The notes under the pieces were generated by a model. It saw only the letters and a list, made by a program, of their open reading frames with translations, searched no databases and was not told where the DNA came from. From Gracilaria domingensis (lineage: Eukaryota > Rhodophyta > Florideophyceae > Gracilariales > Gracilariaceae), in the NCBI GenBank assembly GCA_022539475.1, contig VCMS01000017.1, positions 124,001 to 188,000 on the forward strand: 64,000 nt of DNA, in the 5' to 3' direction. Shown here piece after piece: positions 1-12,279 of the stretch. Both the position numbers and the translations under genes were made by a program. How positions within the stretch are numbered: the first letter of the stretch is position 1; the number at the start of each line of letters is the position of its first letter.

Positions 1-655
1 ACTATACATTCATAAAACGTAATTCCATCCCTGAGAAGATATGAAAGGGCTCAGCTTGCCTGAAATTGAATAGTTTTCTTGTACCGTCTGCGGAGAGGAA
101 CTACATATAAACAGTTTTTTCTACAACAAACAACCATAGTTTCTAGAACAAAGTGTATAAGGCAACTTTCCTTGAAATTGGCCTACTTTTGCCATTTTTC
201 GATGCTTTTGCTTTCTATGGATTCACCCAATTTGCAGAATGACTCACATTCTATTGTAGTAGTTATGAATCCGGATAAAATTGATCATTTTGTTCACCGC
301 AAGACCCAAGCATATCTTCGGTTACTTCAATCGAAGATTGAATCCAGTTCATAGTGCAAGCGTCCAGTTTGAGCATGACGTTAACATGTTGTCGATAAAT
401 TAACGTTCTCTTACAGTAAGGTTTGACATTCTCTAAAAGTTTGCCTGAAAAGGCCAACTAATTTTTTTCAAAAAATGCACTGCGACTCCATTTAAGGCAT
501 CCTGTACCTTACATAAATTCTCGTAGTGCTTTGTCACATGGTAACGCCACAGTGTATTACTCATATGTGAATTTACCGCTGTTCTAAGCTGCGCAAAACG
601 TTGTGCAAAGCTTGTCAGCTATCATTACAGTTACGGCAACAACGCATCCGTCAGT
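1..655. other. No recognisable gene
   Basis: AT-leaning sequence with only short, overlapping open frames on both strands and no recognisable domain, tRNA-like box or clear repeat. I see nothing I can name here. Confidence 0.4.
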
Positions 656-1192
656 GTGAAAGTGAGTTTGCTTTTTTGCTTCTTTGGTCCGTGCCGGTGG
701 AGATGCTCTAAGGCAAAAGAGTTTAAGCCTATATGGGTCATGTCAGAATGGAAACACGAAGAGTCAACAATTAAGTACATCTCTCTGGCGATTTTATTCC
801 CATCCAGTGTGCAAGACGGACATATTGTTCCTCATGTTGTCGATTATGGCCACACTCTCGAGTTAACAGTTCAGTGGCCAACGTCGATGACGAATATGGC
901 TGTATTGCACAAGAAGTGGTTGTCCTAACAGTTCCAGGCAATGCTGAAATATCACCCGATGATCTTGGGTTTCAACAGAAGTCTGAAATCGTTACGAGAG
1001 TCCGCCTCCGATTGTGTACGTTCTGTATGTAGAATTGAACTTTCGTTTGTGGTTGAAACGCACATACGGCGAAAGGAACTTCTAGATTTTGTAGATGGGT
1101 CTACGGTGTTACACATTGACCTTAAAGTGCCCGATGATTCTTACGCTAAAAATGAAAGTATTACTAGAACGCAATTAGAGGGTACATTTTAA
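656..1192 (+). pseudogene. Decayed unrecognised gene remnant
   Basis: Two open segments in the same frame (656-928 and 941-1192) are separated by one TAA at 926-928. The first segment has protein-like composition: a run of beta-prone hydrophobic residues, then a TVQWP and an LHKKWL motif. Just after the first stop a neighbouring frame looks more protein-like for about 25 residues, so both a stop and a frameshift are likely. I do not recognise the family. An AATAAA-like signal lies near 1218, after the second segment. It could be a remnant of a host gene or of a repeat-associated gene. Confidence that it once coded is modest. Confidence 0.25.
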
Positions 1193-2090
1193 TGCTTTCT
1201 TATACTTTCTTCGTACGTAATAAAATTCTTGTCATGGGTTTCTGTTTCGTGCAAGGTTTTGTAAGAGTACTTGTTTCTCACCGAATAATATAAAAGCTTT
1301 AGACATAGAAAGTGAAACTTGAAAGAACGCTACGTCAATACATATATGCTTCTCCTTCCCGCAATTCCCAGAACAGGAGCAGTTATAAAAACTGCGATGT
1401 AGATATACTTAAGTACTAAGCACTCAGAAAATAATATATCAATTTCTAGAAGGTTTGTCAGTCTGGTTGGTTTTGGAATCAATGTTGAACAAAACAATTT
1501 GTACATTGAAGGCAAAACAAAGAGCAGCAAAGTGTGCGCATCTTAGCAAGAAAGAAATGCAGGAGGATAGACCTTTCAAAAACGTTGCAAGCGTAACAAC
1601 TGCTTCTGTAAAAAAGATTAAGTGCGTTAGTGATTGCTTTCCCAATTAACCAATGCTGTGAAAGTACTGCAGATGCAGCTTTAAGACCTTTAGTGTGCTC
1701 TTTTTTTGTTCCATGTTTGTGTCAAACATGTTCGCCAAGATATTGATTTATAGTCTATCCACTGTCGCTTGACAAATTTACGAAAACAATCCAGCTCCAA
1801 ATGGCGTACAAAAGTGAAATGTAATAACAAGGTTCAAGATCGGCATCTAAGGAGAGACTTGAGTCAATGGAAGCAATTCGCGAAGAAATAGAGCTTCTCC
1901 CTACAGGCTGGGATGTAGTTCGAGACGCTTGCTGTACGATATCTCTTGGTTCTAGAACCTGAATACATAGCTAACGCAAAAAAGCATTGGCTGGTTGAGC
2001 CCGGATTCATGCAAAGCAAAACTCTTCCAAAAGAGATGCGCTGAAATGCTTTTTATATTTCGCTCATCCGTTACCGGCTTTGACATTTCA
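1193..2090. other. Non-coding stretch left of element A
   Basis: Short frames on both strands (for example 1439-1645 minus, 1455-1649 plus) have no recognisable motif and mirror each other. The last 60 bases or so (about 2030-2090) resemble the stretch just left of element D (about 52845-52903), so part of it may belong to a repeat shared by the two insertion sites or to an unrecognised part of the LTR. Confidence 0.35.
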
Positions 2091-2860
2091 TGTTATGAGA
2101 GGCTGCCGTAGGAATGGCTTTATTTTGGGGGTGTGCCTAAAAAGAGTACTGTTTCTTCTCACGTGTTCTGAGTTTTGCCGATGCCGGGTGCGCAGTAGCA
2201 AGCCTGTTACGATTTCACACTTGTAACGTAGTCTCCAGCAGAGCCCGATAGTTACATATTATAGTTAACATTTTTAAATGCCCTAAATAGCTGACGTCAC
2301 CTTTTGCCACTGTATACGGAGTTAATGTCAAGGAAATTTCAGGTTCTGACTTTCTTGCCAATTGCGAGCGGACTCCGTCACCAACCCAGCCAACCGAAGG
2401 AGCCCCAGACTAATCACCAGACCTCTACCACTAAAGAGTACAACAACGTCGTTATGGCATTCTTTCTATTATTTTATTTATACTATTCCGGTCATATTAC
2501 TCTCATTACTCTGCCTTGTTACACAATTTTGGTCCCCATTTTTTAGGAATATTTCTCGATATCGACAGTCACTGCACCGTTGCGCGGCTCGTCTATTGCC
2601 TCTCCTGCCTAACACTGGTGACCTGGTTATATCCGCTCGCTTTGGCACATCAGACCATCCGGATATCTACGTTAATTCTTCTCCTTTACCTCCGACTGCA
2701 CGCCCAGATCGAGGCCACCTGTATTTACAATCTACATCGCGCTGTCTCTATCAGAAGGTTCTACTACTGTCCCTACCCCTATAGGGAGCAGGGCTTGAAC
2801 ACCCTGTTGGGGCGCTTTGGCGACGCGGTTCTGGTTTTCCCCCAGGCGGGCTTGCACCAG
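2091..2860 (+). repeat. Probable 5' LTR of element A
   Basis: The stretch aligns by eye with the region left of the PBS of element D (52904-53675). It starts TGTTATGAG in both copies and ends near TTGCACCA, five bases before the PBS-like motif. Its length (about 770 bp) agrees with the firmly bounded 739-bp LTR of the related element E. The left boundary is uncertain because weak similarity to D continues a further 60 bases upstream. Confidence 0.5.
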
Positions 2861-2864
2861 AAAC

Positions 2865-2882
2865 TGGTCTACAGACTTAGAA
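2865..2882 (+). promoter_or_regulatory. Primer-binding-site-like motif of element A
   Basis: TGGTCTACAGACTTAGAA lies a few bases after the presumed LTR end. The same position in D and E holds TGGTCTCCCGACCTAGAA, and in B TGGTCTTTCGACCTAGAA on the minus strand. A TGG start is expected of a tRNA-primed site. I cannot name the tRNA. Confidence 0.5.
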
Positions 2883-2996
2883 TCGGTTTTGTTTTCAAAC
2901 ATCTGTTAAAATTGGTTTGGTTGTTTGGAACCCAAGTTGTTGGGAATATCCTCCTATACGGTTCTCCATTTCGCTCGTTTTCGGAAGTCTGTCTGA

Positions 2997-5058
2997 TTGC
3001 CAAGTGGCCGAATGTGTCGGTCAACGATGTCGTCCCGTCGCAGGAGTGGCGCCCCACGTGCTGCTTCGGTGTCCGGTTCGTCCGGCTTGCTGGCACGTCT
3101 GCCTCCGTTGCCGAAGGACACGCTCGAGGTTCCAAGTAATGGCGATCCGAAACCGGCTTCCCGGGGCCTCCGTTCTGATAACGGGACCCCACCCACTCGT
3201 GGGCCAACTGAAACCGCACCTGGGGGTAATTCCGCCGCAGCGGTTGACGTTATGTCGTCCGGGTCCGACGAGTACACCTTCGGCGAATTAGAGGCTCAGG
3301 TGCGCATCCTGCAGAACTCCCAAGTGGGCCTCGTTCGGGATATTATGAAACTCCGGCAAAGGCTCGATGAAGCCGGTGTCCGGGATGTTTCGAGCGACGT
3401 ACGTGTACTATGGTCTGATGTCAACCAGATCGTGGAACACCGACAAGTGTGGGCTGCCCTGCACGAGCAGGCTTCTGCGCGCCTGGAACGCGTGGCTACC
3501 TGTCTGGAGACGGTCGAACAAATCATCATTTCTGAGGCTGTTGCGCCCGGAGCCCCAGTTTCCGAAGGTTCTCGGCATTCGCACCGCTTCTGGGGTCGCC
3601 CGGCTAAGAAGAATAAGGCTAAATTGGAGTCTGATTCGTTTTCCTCGTCCTCTTCATAGGAGGAAGCCCAAAATGTGGTATCTTCATCCGACTCGTCGGA
3701 CAGCGAGAACGATCGCTCTCGCCAGCGCGCTACCCGCTCGCAGGCCACTGAAGTAACGCAGAGCGTCGCGCGCGGCCGTACGAAAGAACGGAGACACCTT
3801 GGATTGAAGGAATTGAAGCCGACATATCTACTGTATCGAAAGTTACTTTCGTACCGATATTATCGGCTTGAAGACACGACGCCACAGAGAACCCCACGGG
3901 GGACTGGCAGAGTGCGAAATCATCTCCGACAAATGGAGCTCACGCTAAAGCCCCGCAATTCTCCGGGGAAGATCCACTTCTTGTCTTGGATTTTCTTGGC
4001 CGCTTCGTGGCGGAAGCCGATGTACTTCGCATGAGTGAGGCACGGGCCTACACTGCGCTGCCATACTTTTTGACGGGCGTAGCCGAAGTCCAATTCAATT
4101 CGGTCAGTGGGTCGACTCGCGCCTCCGGAGGAGGAGTTACGTTCCAGGCCGAGGCCGTACAATACCTCTTGAGGTCGTACGCTACGGGAAATGCGATACA
4201 AGGTGCCATACTCGTGCTACGAGACACAAAGCAAGGAACCGAAGAGTCGGAAACTGTTTATTCTACCCGCCTCAACAAGGTTTTCCACCGAAGCGGCAAC
4301 GTGTTCTCAGCAGCTGAGCGATGCACTATGTTTGTGGATGACCTAGATCGTTCGGTCAGCACTCTGGTTGCCCGTTATCAGGAAGACAAACGCCGGATTA
4401 CTTATCTGGAACTCGTAGAGTACGCCCAAGCTGAGGAGAGTACGCCCAAGCTGAGGAAGATGCAGCCCGAGCACGAGCCGCTATCAAGAGGCGTACACGG
4501 CGCCTCCTTCACGTGAAAGCGCGGGACTCGTCTATGCCTCTTTCGCGAGGTTCTTTGCAAGGAGGTTATGATGACCTACACCTGTTACAGGCTGACGGTT
4601 CAATGCCGACTTCGCAGTTGCTGTCAACAACGGAGCTGTGTACTGTCGACGTAGACCCCGCTCTGTACACCGGTCAACACGTTCCGGCCTTGCACGTGCC
4701 ACATGCTGGTGGGTATCGTAACAAACGCCCTGGGTGGAGGGACCCGTATCCTGCACGACAGAAACGCCGGCTGCCCAATGCGGATCTTCTTCGACATTTC
4801 AATTTTCATACCTGTTACAGGCCCGGGCATATAGCTCCGAATTGCTTGTTGCCTCTCAAAGATATGGCAAAAATCGTGCCTCAGTATGAGTGGTTGACGC
4901 CCGCCGAATGGGAAGGGGTTGCCGACAAATCGTACCTTCGTGCGGAGGCGGAAACTCAGCCTGAGAAACAGGAAACCCAACCGCCTCCAGGTGGGAACGC
5001 AAGCGCACTTGCAGAGCATTCCGCTCCGCAGACTAACGGCGAAGCTCAGAAAAATTAA
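2997..5058 (+). pseudogene. gag region of element A
   Basis: Capsid-type Gag sequence related to the intact-looking Gag of element E: a Pro/Ser/Thr-rich N-terminal part, a coiled stretch around 3296-3540, a Ser/Asp/Glu-rich linker, then the capsid-like block near 3800-4450 and a zinc-knuckle-like region near 4800-4850 (HTCY..GHIAPNC). The region is broken and is part of the fossil element. Confidence 0.75.
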
Positions 5059-5248
5059 GCATGGGAGCCTCCAGCAATGGAGAGGCGTCCCCTGTTGTGG
5101 GGTCTAAAGCGCCGGAAGCTGAGAAGCCTGGCTCCCGGGTCACAATCTTGACAAGGAAAATGGCCACTTCAGACGTGGACTCTGAATGCCTTGGCATTTT
5201 GCGTCTTCCGTGGATACGGTCTAAGAACAGCGGATTCCTGATCGAGTC

Positions 5249-8200
5249 TTGGTCATGTCGAAGCGCAATTACAAGATCTTCGCCGACCTCGGTGTTTCTG
5301 ACCAGTATATGGTTCGACAGTTGTCCATTCTTGACACGGGCGCTGGCCCAAAGTTCTTCGTTCAGTCTCTGATTCCGCCGCACTTGCGGTCTCGTATGAG
5401 CGTACCGCCGCGAATTGAAATCGCGGATGCGAACAATAGGCCACTTTCAACTGTGGGAGTAATCGACCTGGTTGTCAGGCTTGGTCGCTGTATCGTGCAG
5501 TTGGGGTTCTTGATTTGCAAGCATTTAGCTGCGCCGGTTATTCTCGGATGCGACTTCTGCGACCGTTTTGTCGAGGCAATTCGACCGCGGAAACGAACAG
5601 TTGAGATGGAAGACGGCACGAAAGTACCGATTGTTCGGACACCCCTTAGGCAGGCTTTGAAGAAGCAAGTTCCGCTGCCAGCGGCTCAACAGCCAACGGC
5701 TGACGGACGCCTGTCGACGAAACTCCGAGTAGCTCGGTGTATCTGCATCCCACCGGAATCGCAGATCTGGGTCTCCGTTTCATCCAAACAATGTGGCTTA
5801 CAGACTGTTCAACCGCTACCTCGGCTCTACGAGACATGCCAGCTTGTCCTTGCGAACGGGATTGTACTCGTGGAAGCCGAGAAGCCTTTTCAAGTATTGG
5901 TTGCTAACTTCAGCCATTGCCAACAACGGTTGGTCAAGAACCAAGTTATTTGCTCCATACTTCCACATTCTGTGGCAATAGTACCTACGCAGGTCTCTAC
6001 TGCCGCAGTTCTCGGTATCCTCGAAGCTGAGGAGGAAGAGGCGGAACGGAACAATTCGGAACCGAATACTGGACCGACCGGTTCGTCGGGAGACGCTAAG
6101 CTGACTCCATTGGAATGCGAATGACCGCCATCAGTGGGAGGAAGCGATGCCGACCTCGTTGGATAAGGAGAACGGAGCACGTACTGCTGACGTGAAGGAT
6201 AATGCAGTACGGGAGCTCGAGTTTCTGGACTTCAGTCATGTCCCAGGGACTCATCGCGATAAGCTGCGGCATACGTTAGAAGAGTTTACGCCCGTGTGGG
6301 ATGGAACGATCGGTAAGATTGGAATAACCGAACATCAGATCGATCTAATGCCGAACACATGACCAACCTCACAGCACCCTTACATGCCAGGACCGACAGC
6401 CCGGCAAGAGGAGAAAGCTCAAGTTGAGAAAATGCTCCGCGCAGGAGTTATTGAGCCGGCTCAATCACCCTGGGGATCGCCCGTGGTGCTCGCGCCCACA
6501 GCTGATGGGTCTTGGCGATTTTTCATCGATTACCGCAAGCTGATCGCGGCCACGGTCAAGGACGTGTATCTTATCCCAGGAATGGATGAATGCATCGATT
6601 CGTTGGGCGACGCGAAAATGTTCACAACCCTAGACGCGAATTGGGGCTATTGGCAAGTTTTCGTGAGCGCCGTAGATCGTGACAAAACAGCCTTCGTCTG
6701 TCATGAAGGATTGTACCGATCTAATGGGATGCCCTTTGGGTTAACGAACGCACCAGCCACATTTCAGAGAGCTGTGGATACTTTGCTCGCCGGCTTCAAG
6801 TAAAAATCTTGCCTGGTTTACCTGGATGACATCATTGTCTACTCCAGCAACCTCGATGAGCTCTTGAGCCACATACGGGATGTGATGCGAGTCCAACGCC
6901 ATGCAGGCATTACGCTCAAGCTTAAGGAGTGTGAGTTCTTCACCAAAACCGTAAGGTATCTCGGCCACGTTATCCGTCCTGGACGGCTGTCGATAGACGA
7001 AATTCGTGTGAAATCCCTCAAAGAGGCTAATTATCCGCGGACGCAGACTGAACTCCAATCTTTTCTCGGCTTATGCAACGTTTATTGCCACTTCATTCCG
7101 AACTTTGCGGATATTGCATCACCTGTAGACGAACTTCTTCGCAAGCGACAGCCAGTACAACTGGAAGCGTTCGACGACCGCAAGGCTGCGGCTTTTTCAT
7201 CGCTCGTGGACGCGGTGACATCGCCACCTGTTTTATCCCTACCTAGGGCTTGTTTGCCGTATGCCATTGATACGGATGCGAGCGACTACCAAGGTTGATG
7301 CGCACTGTTCCAGACCACCGAAGATGGCGGAAGATTGCCAATTGGGTATTGGACAAGAAGCCTCAACGTTCACGAGAAGAATTACTCGCTATCTGAGAAG
7401 GAGTGCTTCGCAGTGGTCTGGGCACTGCAAACTCTGCGCCCCTACCTAATGAGAAACCGTTTTAATGTCCATACCAATCATTCGGCCTTGCGCTGGTTAC
7501 TCTCTATTGCAGAGACATGTGGTCGCTTGATGTGGTAGAGACTCCGGTTAGCCGAGTTTGATTTCGAGATTCGGTACAAGAAAGGAGTCCTCGGAATACA
7601 CAGTCTGATGGGCTTTCCAGCTTGGAAACATCAGCTGAAGCCGCGCCAGTCGATGGTCTGGAGATACCTTGTTTCCTCGCAGAAGATGGCTCGAGCGATG
7701 CCGATGAAGATTCGGAAGGATGGGACATCTACGATGCTGTTCTAGCGGTTTCGGACACGACACCCGTTGCGGGCTCTTTCGTAGCAATTACGCCGGAAGA
7801 ACTCATCCGAGAACAGCACACTGATCCGTTTTGTGCCAAGATTCGTGCCCGTTTGAACGGTGGAGCACGCTGCCTTTCGTCGAGAACGACCAGGGATTTC
7901 TCATCCAAACTGTCGGAAAGACGCCACAAATTGTGGTTCCCCACTCGCTCCAATCTGGAGTGCTACACGTGTCGCAATACGCGAAATTGTCAGCCCATCC
8001 TGGTGGCAGGAAGTTGTACTGCACCTTACGGAAGGACTTCTACTGACCATCAATGGCTTTTGACGCGTACGCCACTGTCCGTGGATGTTCTGGTTGTGCA
8101 AAGAACCGCGTCAAACTGCGAAAGTATTCCAAACAGTTGGTGATTTTCCCCGCTAGGGCACCACTCGAGTTTTTGGCCATTGACATACTCGGCGAGTTCA

Positions 8201-9019
8201 TACGCACCCACCGGGGACACCGGTTCCTACTGGTTATAACCGACCGCGTTTCCAAGCTGGTGCGGACTGTGCCCCTCAAGATCATTACCGCCAGTGCGGT
8301 CATCCAAGCTTCGTTACACAATGGGTTTTTGTCTACGGACCGCCGATTGATCTGTTATCGGATAATGGACCACAGTTCACGTCTACGTTCTTTCAGGAAG
8401 TCTGCCGCATCTTGCGGATCCAAAACTGGTTTACGACAACATATCATCCCCAGAGTAATGGGCAAATTGAACGTTTTAACCGCAAAATTCTCAATGCATT
8501 ACCGACGTTCGTTGCCGACCATGCGTCGGAATGGGATCAATACTACGATGCAGTGACATATGCCTACAATACGCAGGTTCACCGCACTACTCAGATCTCG
8601 CCGATCGAGCTTGTGCTATCACGTGTTCCATCTTCGAGGGTAATCGAGCCACAGCCAACTTTGGATAAGTTTCCGTCACCCCGTCTACACAGGGACGCCT
8701 GGAAGGACTGGCTCAAGAACATCATTCCTAAAGTTAAGAGAACATGGATAAGGCACAGGGCGCGTGCAAGCGAAATTTTGACGTCAGAGTGCGCAAACAT
8801 GCCCCTCAGACCAGAGAAGGTAGCTATGCTTTCATACGGAAGGAATACTATAACCTCGAAAAGGAGAAGCGTCACAAGCTTTCTCCTAGCGCGGACGGCC
8901 CTTACCGGGTTATTGCTGTGACCGACACTACGGTGTTTCTCGAGATCAAGAGAGAGCACGAGCATTTTTCGGGGGATCGCGTAATGCCTGCGCCAAAGCC
9001 TGTTTCTCAGGATTCGTAA
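5249..9019 (+). pseudogene. pol region of element A (PR-RT-RH-IN)
   Basis: The aspartic protease motif LDTGAG lies near 5333. Reverse transcriptase blocks follow (IDYRKL near 6525, FGLTNAPATFQ near 6735, VYLDDIIVYS near 6815). RNase H (IDTDASDYQ) is near 7268. Integrase begins with a zinc-binding remnant and a core near 8090-8560 (SNGQIERFNRKI near 8455). The order PR-RT-RH-IN marks Ty3/gypsy rather than copia. The region is broken in several places; this is an old copy. Confidence 0.85.
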
Positions 9020-9267
9020 CCGCCATCGCCGGTCTTTCCCTCATCTACTGGGGGAATAGCCGTCGAAACGGAAACGCTGGCTCAACTGTCTGTTCTGCCG
9101 CACCCGGACGGCGGACTCGTTGATCTGCTGGCAAAGCCGGAGGCTGATCCCTCACTTTCGACTGCCGCTCATGTCTACACGCGGATACTGGCCCACCCAA
9201 GGGTACTGACCACCGCCCCCGACGCTCGAACTGAGGAGGGGGAGGAGGGGGCCAGTCTCTCGCTGTC

Positions 9268-9732
9268 TGTAGTATACTGTTACGGGTCACTAACCACGGG
9301 AGGAACGGTCCAAAGGATGAGGGGCCAACGGCGAGACCACTGGTAAAAAGGTGCAATGGGCGGGCGCTGTCGGTCGTGCCTACACGAAACGGCGAGCGAC
9401 GTAGCGATGGCTTGAAAACCTTAAGGTCTTTGGTACTTGTTAACCTATGGGGTCAGATAGTTGCCAAGGGGTCTCTTGCTTTACCACAGGAGGGAGGCGC
9501 AGCTCGAGCAGCATAAGTATCGGTTGCGAGGGGCCTGGACCTCCGGAGTGGTGCACTGTAACTCAGTGCACCACGTGTACTACCTAGACTACCTATGGTA
9601 CAAGTACTAATAGTCAGAAATTAAATAGCCACTACCCCCTCCCAAACACCACGTGTTTCATCTGTCGGAGCTCACCGCCGATCCCAGCAGTGATGGAGGC
9701 CGGTATCCTAATGAAGGGGATATACTACTACA
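9268..9732 (-). repeat. 3' LTR of element B
   Basis: The stretch begins TGTAGTATA and ends TACTACA on the plus strand, so it has the TG...CA ends with short inverted termini expected of an LTR. It matches 36750-37214 over its whole length. It contains the hairpin GTGGTGCACTG...CAGTGCACCAC near 9551-9577. The flanking CTGTC is repeated outside the other LTR, which argues against this being a solo LTR. Confidence 0.85.
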
Positions 9733-9959
9733 TATCCCCCCGCCTAGACTTTTGCGTCTCGAAAAAGTCAGCTTTATCTGGCACACCGCGACAGTACAAG
9801 GTTGTACCGGAGTGCCTGGAAGGGGGTGCGTCCATCCATTCCAGTGGTGGTCCTTCTGTTTTCGCCTTTGATCTCCTTACGAGTGGCGACCGTTTCTCAA
9901 AGAGCTCGGCAGTTCTGCCAGTCACCTACCGCATAGCGCAGTGGCCGTAGAACAGAAAG

Positions 9960-10583
9960 ATGGTCGGTGACAGTCGGGGTACCGACGCACCCATCCCATA
10001 CGACGACGTGCCCATCCCACGCCTTTTGTCGACCTTCTTTGCCATGAGCGGTTCTGCAGCGCCCCCTACGACGAATGCCATGGCCACGGGCCAGCATTCG
10101 GCCAACAGCGGGCGTCCTGGGGACGCATTCGATCATACCATTGGCAGAGATCCGGTGGAGAACCGGAGTGCTAACATGCCCTACACCGTACAGTATTATT
10201 TATCCCGCCAGGACGAGTTCTTCGATGCACGTCGCTTCGCAGCAATTCCAGAAATAACTCTCGGCCATAAGAAGTCACGGCAGGTAGCATGGCTCCAGCG
10301 ATGGCTTCACGTCCCGGTCAACGGCCGAACGGTTCCGAGCTGTACGGGGAGCGTTTCAACCGATATGCAATACGTCCGGAGTCTGGCCGAGGAGGAGTAC
10401 CAGAGGCGGGTGAATTCAATCCTTGCGGACATATACGCAGAGTTCTCGGATCCCTCCGTACCATTTCCGCCTCAGGACCAAAACCTCTTGGGCCTCGTTG
10501 CCTTTGTGCCGCCCTACGATAGAATCTACTGGATGGAGGATCGTGTCTTTTGGAACGACATGTGGAGCCAGACAGTAAGATGA
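9960..10583 (+). CDS. Antisense ORF 1 in the 3' region of element B
   Basis: A 207-codon frame on the strand opposite to B's gag-pol, lying between the integrase/chromodomain and the 3' LTR. The translation has an N-terminal Pro/Ser/Ala-rich part and a more structured C-terminal half with aromatic residues (VPPYDRIYWMEDRVFW). I recognise no domain. Some Ty3/gypsy lineages, such as plant Tat elements, carry antisense genes in this interval, so an accessory gene is plausible, but a chance frame cannot be excluded. Confidence 0.35.
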   Translation: MVGDSRGTDAPIPYDDVPIPRLLSTFFAMSGSAAPPTTNAMATGQHSANSGRPGDAFDHTIGRDPVENRSANMPYTVQYYLSRQDEFFDARRFAAIPEITLGHKKSRQVAWLQRWLHVPVNGRTVPSCTGSVSTDMQYVRSLAEEEYQRRVNSILADIYAEFSDPSVPFPPQDQNLLGLVAFVPPYDRIYWMEDRVFWNDMWSQTVR

Positions 10584-11322
10584 GGACGAATCTGCGCTAC
10601 TTGTTCTGCTGGCATCAAGTAGAATTCCATGATATGGATTCACCTGACCGAAATGGGCTTTACCCGAAGCTTCCCATATTACAGGATCCAAAATGGGACG
10701 ACTTCTAGAAGGTCTCAAACCTCCTGGTGGTTTCCACTCCCTCTCTGGTTGCATACCATTCACGCCAACTGATAGTCCGCTCGGAAGATCGGCGGAAATG
10801 GTAAACGTGGCAGGTACTTTAAAGATTTGCAATCTTTTGCATAAACCACTCCAAATCCTACTTCATCCGATCTAAGTCTGGGCGGTTTTTGTCTTGATGG
10901 CATTCTTAGACACCTGCGAGTATGGTGTCCGCTTCAATGTGCGAACGAAAGATTGGCGTGTTTAGAGTACCGCCAGTGTGCTTCTCAGCCCTATAGGTCG
11001 GCTCCTGCCACTGCCTCCTGTTATGATCACGTATCTCCGCTAGTTAGGCATCCAGAACATAGTTCGGGGTACGGAGTACACTGTCGACCGTGCCGAGCAG
11101 CTGCTTGAATATGTCGTTGAAGTGGACTGGGATTCCGCTCCCGCGTACTTCTGATATGACTTCCACTAGGACCATTTTGCGGCGATCCCAAGATATCCTG
11201 GGGGAGAGGATGACGGCAAGACATATTCCGCTTTTCCAGTCAAGGCCAACCCGAAATTATTACCGCGCTGGGAGATACTAGACTACCACCCACGAGGACT
11301 TGGCTTTTTCGACGCTTGCCGA

Positions 11323-12279
11323 GTGCCGGATGATCCAATGGAGCCCCCACCTGCGATGCCGAGTAGTACTGCACACGTTCAGGAGAGACACCGTCCAAAT
11401 GAAAGCTCCCCTCTCGTGAGCAAGAGCGCTCCCGAAGGAACAGCAGTTGCCGAATGGCCGCAAGGTGCTGTCGGAGACTTGCCTGAGGCGGCACCGGCTC
11501 CGTCGGACAGGTCGCTGGAACCAGATAGTGTGAACCAGAATGAAGAAACTGGAGGCGGGTTGTTGCTGGATGCCTGCGGAGATTCTACTCGCAATCAACC
11601 AGCGTTGGAAGTGCCTGCGGGTTCAGTTAGCCCGTGCGTAATTGCAAGGGGACCGTCGTTTGATATTGTGCCCAGCACTGGGACTCCACTGAACGAGGAG
11701 AACTTAGCCGCATTCATGGCACTCAGTGATGAGATGAGAAACCAAGGGTATCAAGGTCGCTGGAGGCTCGTTCATGTAGGTATGTCAGCGCTATCCTGGT
11801 TGCGCAGGTCCCAGCGGTACGAACTACTGGTGGGAGAGGCGCGCGAGCTGCGTCGACAGCTAGAATCACGCCTGCTGGGAATGGCGGAACGCCTGAAGGA
11901 AGACGTCAATAGCCTTCTGAACCAGAACGTCCAAAACCTTTCTACCAACGTTACGGAGAGTTTTGAACGACACATATCAATACCGCTGACAACCATGTCA
12001 GATTCCGAGGGCTCCGAAGCACCGCACATCATGCCGAAAGAAGCGCTACAACCACCACATGGAGGTCCTTTCAAATGCCTTAGAAGGGACCACCATGCTC
12101 CTCAGAGGCCCAAGGTACCGTCACTTGGTGGTCAGCTGCCATCAGCGCCGCACCAGATCCGCTGGGAAGGTCCACGTGAGAGAGAAACGAGTCAAAAACC
12201 GCTCGAAGGCACAGTCAGCGGGGAAGCTGGAACTCACGAGAAGAGCGGGAAACCGTGGCTCGAGGGGAGATTGTATTGA
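11323..12279 (+). CDS. Antisense ORF 2 in the 3' region of element B
   Basis: A 318-codon frame opposite to B's pol. The first 110 residues are acidic and Pro/Ser-rich. Residues about 125-215 look like a helical, possibly coiled segment (GEARELRRQLESRLLGMAER). The C-terminal part is basic and Pro-rich. An AATAAA lies near 12464, after the stop, which suits a plus-strand transcript. I recognise no family. Together with 9960-10583 it fills the 3.2-kb gap between B's chromodomain and 3' LTR; that gap holds no sense-strand coding sequence I can identify. Confidence 0.4.
   Translation: MPDDPMEPPPAMPSSTAHVQERHRPNESSPLVSKSAPEGTAVAEWPQGAVGDLPEAAPAPSDRSLEPDSVNQNEETGGGLLLDACGDSTRNQPALEVPAGSVSPCVIARGPSFDIVPSTGTPLNEENLAAFMALSDEMRNQGYQGRWRLVHVGMSALSWLRRSQRYELLVGEARELRRQLESRLLGMAERLKEDVNSLLNQNVQNLSTNVTESFERHISIPLTTMSDSEGSEAPHIMPKEALQPPHGGPFKCLRRDHHAPQRPKVPSLGGQLPSAPHQIRWEGPRERETSQKPLEGTVSGEAGTHEKSGKPWLEGRLY

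Larger units (their letters stand above)
2091..9267 (+). mobile_element. Ty3/gypsy LTR retrotransposon A, proximal part
   Basis: A fossil Ty3/gypsy element on the plus strand with the order gag, protease, reverse transcriptase, RNase H, integrase. It shares its family with element D (52904-59720) and, more distantly, with element E (59721 on). The copy is broken, with roughly ten interruptions across its coding region, so it is old. At 9268 a second gypsy element (B) has inserted, and the rest of A continues on the far side of B from about 37215. I found no 3' LTR for A in the window. Confidence 0.85.

Noticed and set aside
9268-9732. The repeat at 9268-9732 as a solo LTR unrelated to the one at 36750
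   Set aside because: CTGTC flanks it on the left and flanks the other LTR on the right, and complementary halves of one gypsy coding region lie between, so both are ends of one element.
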